This document shows, piece after piece, positions 7,336-9,935 of a stretch of DNA of 9,935 nucleotides. The DNA comes from JBAQMG01 sp049302575. GTDB taxonomy: Bacteria; Bacillota; Desulfitobacteriia; Desulfitobacteriales; Desulfitobacteriaceae. How positions within the stretch are numbered: the first letter of the stretch is position 1; each line of letters begins with the position of its first letter. Location of the stretch: contig JBAQMG010000042.1 in the NCBI GenBank assembly GCA_049302575.1, forward strand, positions 1-9,935, given 5' to 3'. The translations under genes and the position numbers were made by a program. A model generated the notes under the pieces. That model did no database searches. It saw only the letters and a program-made list of their open reading frames with translations, and was not told the origin of the DNA.

Positions 7336-7441
7336 CGAGGCGCGAGGCGCGAGGCGCGATGCACGAAACGAGGCATCAATGCGAACAACGATAACGACAA
7401 AGATGTTCGAATTTCGAGCATCGAACTTCGAACATCGATTA
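7336..7441 (+). repeat. degenerate heptad array (CGANNNN) filling the rimP-nusA gap
   Basis: The gap opens with three exact copies of CGAGGCG (7336-7356), then CGATGCA and a decayed stretch, then a regular run with CGA at 7408, 7415, 7422, 7429 and 7436: CGAATTT, CGAGCAT, CGAACTT, CGAACAT, CGATTA. In the middle (7364-7407) the period slips to 5 or 6 bases in places. About 15 units in total. CGA start and seven-base period are shared with the array before rimP. No open frame with coding character and no transposase signs are seen here, so it looks like an expanded simple-repeat element within the transcript. Confidence 0.75.
7402..7436 (+). other. strong hairpin in the nusA leader
   Basis: GATGTTCGAA (7402-7411) pairs perfectly with TTCGAACATC (7427-7436). 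Inside, TTCGA (7413-7417) pairs with TCGAA (7421-7425) around a GCA loop. T412 faces C426, counted within the 7400s. The result is a nearly continuous 16-position stem with one mismatch. It ends seven bases before the G-rich nusA ribosome binding site. It is followed by GATTACGGGGGG and not by a U-tract, so it is not an intrinsic terminator. Confidence 0.65.
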
Positions 7442-7457
7442 CGGGGGGAATAGAAAA

Positions 7458-8897
7458 ATGAATATGGAGTTTATCGAGGCACTTCATGAGCTGGAAAAGG
7501 AGCGAGGTATATCCTTCGACATTCTTTTCGAAGCTATAGAAGCAGCTCTCATCTCCGCCTACAAAAAGAATTTTGCATCTCTACAAAACGTTCGGGTTAA
7601 CATTGACCGACTTAGTGGAGAGTTTAAAGTTTATGCGCGTAAGACAATCGTAGAAATAGTGGAGGATTCCCGAACACAAGTTAGTTTAACTGAGGCAAAT
7701 AAAGTAGATCCTAACTATAATCTCAATGATATCTTGGAAAGTGAAGTGACACCGCGGGATTTTGGACGGATAGCTGCCCAAACTGCCAAGCAAGTGGTAG
7801 TGCAAAGGATTCGGGAAGCTGAGCGTGGGATGATTTATGATGAATATATTAATCGAGAAGGGGATATTGTTACAGGTGTAGTTCAACGCTACGAACAAAA
7901 AAACGTTATTATTGATTTAGGTAAAGTTGAGGCAGTACTTGCAGCGCAGGAACAAATTCCCGGAGAAACTTATCAACCCTTTGAACGTATAAAGACTTTT
8001 GTCGTAGAAGTGAAGAAAACCACTAAAGGTCCACAAATTATGTTATCAAGGACACACCCGGGGCTTATAAAACGTTTATTTGAATTGGAGGTTCCGGAAA
8101 TTCATGACGGAACCGTAGAAATAAAAGGAGTTTCCAGGGAGGCTGGAGCTCGCTCTAAAATAGCGGTATATTCACGTGAAGCTAATGTTGATCCGGTTGG
8201 AGCTTGTGTTGGTCCCAAGGGAAATCGAGTTCAAGCCATTGTGACTGAGCTTAAAGGTGAAAAGATTGACATTGTAAATTATTCATCGGATCATAGAGAA
8301 TTTGTAGCAAATGCACTTTCTCCTGCCAAAGTAGTTGGAGTTTACCCTAAACCAGTTGAAAAAGTGGCTTTAGTGGTGGTACCTGATTATCAACTTTCTC
8401 TGGCAATTGGTAAAGAGGGACAAAATGCTCGCCTGGCAGCTAAATTAACGGGTTGGAAAATTGATATTAAAAGTGAGTCGCAAGCTTTAGCTCAGAAGCT
8501 TATTCCTCAAGAGGAACAATACTATTCCGAAGAAGAATATAGTGAGTCTGATGAAGGCGAATACGATGAGTATGAAGAATATGATGAATATGATGAGTAT
8601 GAAGAATATGATGAGTATGATGAGTATGAAGAATATGATGAGTATGATGAGACTGCAGAAGCTGGTGAGTATGTAGAATACGAGCAACTTGGTGAATGCG
8701 CTGAATATGAACAAAATGGCACAAACACTGAATCTATAGAGAATGATGCCAAAAATACTACATTTTCAGAAGAGCTTATCGTGGAAGTCAGACAGAATGA
8801 GAACAACGCAGTTAGTGACGGAGTTACTAACAACGATGCGAATAGGAGCGAAGTACTTAAAAAAGCACCTAAGAAACGGAAGAACAGTAAGGGGTGA
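7458..8897 (+). CDS. nusA: Transcription elongation/termination factor NusA with extended acidic-tyrosine tail
   Basis: NusA binds RNA polymerase and nascent RNA and modulates pausing, termination and antitermination. Domains: N-terminal polymerase-binding domain (about 1-125, MNMEFIEALHELEKERGI); S1 domain (about 135-200, GDIVTGVVQRYEQKNVIIDLG); KH1 with GPKG at 252-255; KH2 with GKEG at 318-321 followed by QNARLAAKLTGWKIDI. Typical Firmicute NusA ends near residue 370; this one has 479. The extra tail, from about 352, is rich in Asp, Glu and Tyr, contains three near-identical DEYEEYDEY repeats (370-396), turns polar, and ends in a basic patch (KKAPKKRKNSKG). Whether the tail works like the unrelated acidic repeats at the C-terminus of E. 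coli NusA is unknown. The start ATG at 7458 follows GGGGGGAA; an ATG two codons later is possible but worse spaced. Confidence 0.97.
   Translation: MNMEFIEALHELEKERGISFDILFEAIEAALISAYKKNFASLQNVRVNIDRLSGEFKVYARKTIVEIVEDSRTQVSLTEANKVDPNYNLNDILESEVTPRDFGRIAAQTAKQVVVQRIREAERGMIYDEYINREGDIVTGVVQRYEQKNVIIDLGKVEAVLAAQEQIPGETYQPFERIKTFVVEVKKTTKGPQIMLSRTHPGLIKRLFELEVPEIHDGTVEIKGVSREAGARSKIAVYSREANVDPVGACVGPKGNRVQAIVTELKGEKIDIVNYSSDHREFVANALSPAKVVGVYPKPVEKVALVVVPDYQLSLAIGKEGQNARLAAKLTGWKIDIKSESQALAQKLIPQEEQYYSEEEYSESDEGEYDEYEEYDEYDEYEEYDEYDEYEEYDEYDETAEAGEYVEYEQLGECAEYEQNGTNTESIENDAKNTTFSEELIVEVRQNENNAVSDGVTNNDANRSEVLKKAPKKRKNSKG
8565..8651 (+). repeat. 27-bp tandem repeat within nusA
   Basis: Three in-register copies at 8565-8591, 8592-8618 and 8619-8645, plus the first six bases of a fourth (8646-8651). 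Copies 2 and 3 are identical, and copy 1 differs at one base (GATGAATAT against GATGAGTAT). Each 27-base unit is itself three related 9-mers (GATGAGTAT, GAAGAATAT, GATGAGTAT) encoding DEY-EEY-DEY. Such purity suggests recent expansion by slippage or unequal exchange, always in frame. Confidence 0.95.
8889..8894 (+). promoter_or_regulatory. Shine-Dalgarno site setting the ylxR start
   Basis: AAGGGG lies 7 bases before the ATG at 8902 and overlaps the last codons of nusA. It favours this start over longer in-frame starts inside nusA (such as 8743), which would add residues unlike any YlxR. Confidence 0.75.
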
Positions 8898-8901
8898 CGG
8901 T

Positions 8902-9168
8902 ATGAAGATACGCAAGATTCCTATGCGGATGTGTCTGGGTTGCCAACAGATGCGCCCCAAAAAAGAATTACTGCGCATTGTTAAGACTCCAGAAGGGATA
9001 GTTGAAATAGATCCTACTGGCAAAAAGAACGGTCGTGGCGCGTATCTATGTCCCCAGGTTGATTGTTTGCGAAATGCTGCCAAAGCGCATCGGTTACAAA
9101 AGACTTTTGAAACTGATGTGTCTCCTGAGTTACTGATAGACCTTGAAGGGAAGTTGATTTCTACGTGA
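8902..9168 (+). CDS. ylxR: YlxR family RNA-binding protein (RNase P modulator RnpM type)
   Basis: Small basic protein of 88 residues, the usual family size. The hallmark motifs are IPMRMCLGCQ (6-15) with C11 and C14, RPKKELLRIV, and GKKNGRGAYLC (40-50), followed by C55. The family adopts an RNA-binding alpha/beta fold, and the Bacillus subtilis member has been reported to bind RNase P RNA and modulate its activity, hence RnpM. The gene sits between nusA and ylxQ as in most Firmicutes. The ATG at 8902 is four bases after the nusA stop. Its own stop overlaps the ylxQ start by four bases (GTGA), so both ends show close coupling. The fourfold cysteine arrangement (11, 14, 50, 55) could bind metal, but this is an inference. 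Confidence 0.93.
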   Translation: MKIRKIPMRMCLGCQQMRPKKELLRIVKTPEGIVEIDPTGKKNGRGAYLCPQVDCLRNAAKAHRLQKTFETDVSPELLIDLEGKLIST

Positions 9169-9461
9169 TTACCCGAATTTTGTCCCTTCTAGGAATGGCT
9201 CGGGGTGCAGGGAAAATAACTTCTGGAGAATCCCAAGTTGAAGCTATGTTAAAGAAAAAAAAAGGTCATCTTTTAATATTCGCTGAAGATGCTCAAGGTG
9301 CTCAAACTAAATACGGTCAATGGGCCGGTGACCTAAAAATACCAATTATTGTTTTAGGAACTAAACAAGAGTTAGGAATAGCCCTTGGACTTTCGCCTCG
9401 TTCAGTTATTTTAGTTATGGATCAGGGGTTTGCTAAGGCTATTTTAAAGGCAAGGAGTTGA
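9165..9461 (+). CDS. ylxQ: YlxQ, L7Ae/L30e-family RNA-binding protein
   Basis: A 98-residue protein with a GTG start, overlapping the ylxR stop in GTGA. The sequence fits the L7Ae/L30e/S12e/Gadd45 fold: LGMARGAGKITSGESQVEAM near the N-terminus (residues 10-28 region), then LLIFAEDAQGAQT in the middle and IPIIVLGTKQELGIALGLSPRSVILV towards the end. Members of this fold bind kink-turn RNA. The exact partner of YlxQ is not firmly known. It is co-transcribed with nusA, ylxR and infB in most Firmicutes. A run of nine A residues at 9255-9263 encodes KKK at 31-33 and is a possible slippage site. The length is normal and the frame is intact. Confidence 0.92.
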   Translation: MITRILSLLGMARGAGKITSGESQVEAMLKKKKGHLLIFAEDAQGAQTKYGQWAGDLKIPIIVLGTKQELGIALGLSPRSVILVMDQGFAKAILKARS

Positions 9462-9507
9462 TTGCGGGGAATTATACTCGGGTGTCTAAGTATGTGGGGG
9501 TGGTTTA

Positions 9508-9935
9508 ATGACAAATAGTCGTGTACATGAATTAGCAAAAGAATTAAACTTAAGTAGTAAGGATGTAATGGTAAATCTTGAGGCCATGGGGGTAGAGGTA
9601 AAAAACCATTTGAGTGCGGTAGAAAAAGCGGATGCAGATAGACTTCGTGCCCAATTATCTGATTCTAAGGGTAGGGAGCCGATCGCTGAAAAGCAAGAAC
9701 CCCACACTTTAGCCCCAGGTAGATCTAATATTCCTGAGGAATTAAGCTCGCATTCGAATAGGGAAGGTGAGCCACAGGGCTCACGTTCGGGTATAGAAGA
9801 TGGGCCACAAGGACCACGTCCTGGTCAGGGACCACGTCTCAATGCGGAAGGCAGACCAATGGGACCACGTCCGGGTCAAGGACCACGTCTCGATGCGGAA
9901 GGCAGACCAATGGGACCACGTCCGGGTCAAGGACC
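9508..9935 (+). CDS. infB: Translation initiation factor IF-2, N-terminal part
   Basis: Open to the right edge of the window: 142 full codons are present and the GTPase core lies beyond. IF-2 brings initiator fMet-tRNA to the 30S subunit and promotes subunit joining. The first 50 or so residues form the IF2 N-terminal helical domain (RVHELAKELNLSSKDVMVNLEAMGV region), the standard opening of bacterial IF-2. From about residue 52 comes the low-complexity linker, here rich in Gly, Pro, Arg and Gln, with tandem repeats from residue 108. The ATG at 9508 follows GGGGGTGG with a short 4-base spacing, 46 bases after the ylxQ stop; no separate promoter or terminator is seen in that gap. The identity is supported by both the N-terminal domain and the nusA-ylxR-ylxQ context. 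Confidence 0.95.
   Translation, partial: MTNSRVHELAKELNLSSKDVMVNLEAMGVEVKNHLSAVEKADADRLRAQLSDSKGREPIAEKQEPHTLAPGRSNIPEELSSHSNREGEPQGSRSGIEDGPQGPRPGQGPRLNAEGRPMGPRPGQGPRLDAEGRPMGPRPGQG
9829..9935 (+). repeat. 51-bp tandem repeat in the infB linker
   Basis: Two copies, 9829-9879 and 9880-9930, and the first five bases of a third before the window ends. The copies differ at one codon (AAT against GAT), so the 17-residue unit reads GPRL(N/D)AEGRPMGPRPGQ. Within each unit GGACCACGTC occurs twice, and a diverged half-unit precedes the array at 9811-9828. The number of copies cannot be known from this window. Confidence 0.93.

Noticed and set aside
7402..7436. Hairpin as an intrinsic terminator between rimP and nusA
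   Set aside because: Followed by GATTACGGGGGG with no U-tract, and the two genes are normally co-transcribed.
7336..7441. CRISPR array
   Set aside because: Units are seven bases with no spacers, and no cas genes are present. The same applies to the nusA and infB coding repeats, which are gap-free tandem repeats.
8522..8833. Minus-strand open frame with Ser-Tyr repeats (SYSSYSSY)
   Set aside because: It is the antisense reading of the nusA tail repeat; repeats without stops stay open in several frames. No ribosome binding site or family match.
8743..8901. Longer N-terminus for YlxR
   Set aside because: The added residues overlap nusA in another frame and resemble nothing in the family; the ATG at 8902 has a good ribosome binding site and gives the standard length.

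Overview
The window is a conserved bacterial housekeeping block read entirely on the plus strand. It carries the tail of rseP, then ispG, proS, polC, rimP, nusA, ylxR, ylxQ and the beginning of infB. The order proS-polC-rimP-nusA-ylxR-ylxQ-infB and the presence of PolC point to a Firmicute. ispG between rseP and proS, the moderate base composition and the protein sequences suggest a clostridial lineage. My best guess is the Desulfitobacterium/Desulfosporosinus group (Peptococcaceae), held with modest confidence because it rests on impression and not on a search.

Layout. Positions 1-6625 form a tightly packed run: the rseP end, ispG with a TTG start, proS overlapping ispG by one base, and polC 12 bases after proS. 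They link membrane proteolysis, isoprenoid precursor synthesis, prolyl-tRNA charging and DNA replication. A strong hairpin terminator (6727-6752) closes this unit. A good sigma-A-type promoter (6789-6817) then starts the rimP-nusA-ylxR-ylxQ-infB unit, which covers 30S maturation, transcription elongation/termination, two small RNA-binding proteins and translation initiation. infB runs off the right edge. The longest non-coding gap is 243 bases (6626-6868); no tRNA, rRNA, CRISPR array or insertion sequence was seen.

Four things stand out. (1) The PolC is 1229 residues and has no DEDD 3'-5' exonuclease inserted in its PHP domain, while the PHP domain keeps what looks like a full set of nine metal ligands. 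(2) Both untranslated gaps of the second unit hold degenerate arrays of a seven-base unit beginning CGA. They end in the same 20-base block (one mismatch) right next to the ribosome binding sites of rimP and nusA, and the larger array folds into a 16-bp hairpin. (3) NusA has an extra tail of about 110 residues, acidic and tyrosine-rich, built from 27-base tandem repeats and ending in a basic patch. (4) The IF-2 N-terminal linker holds 51-base tandem repeats that continue past the window.
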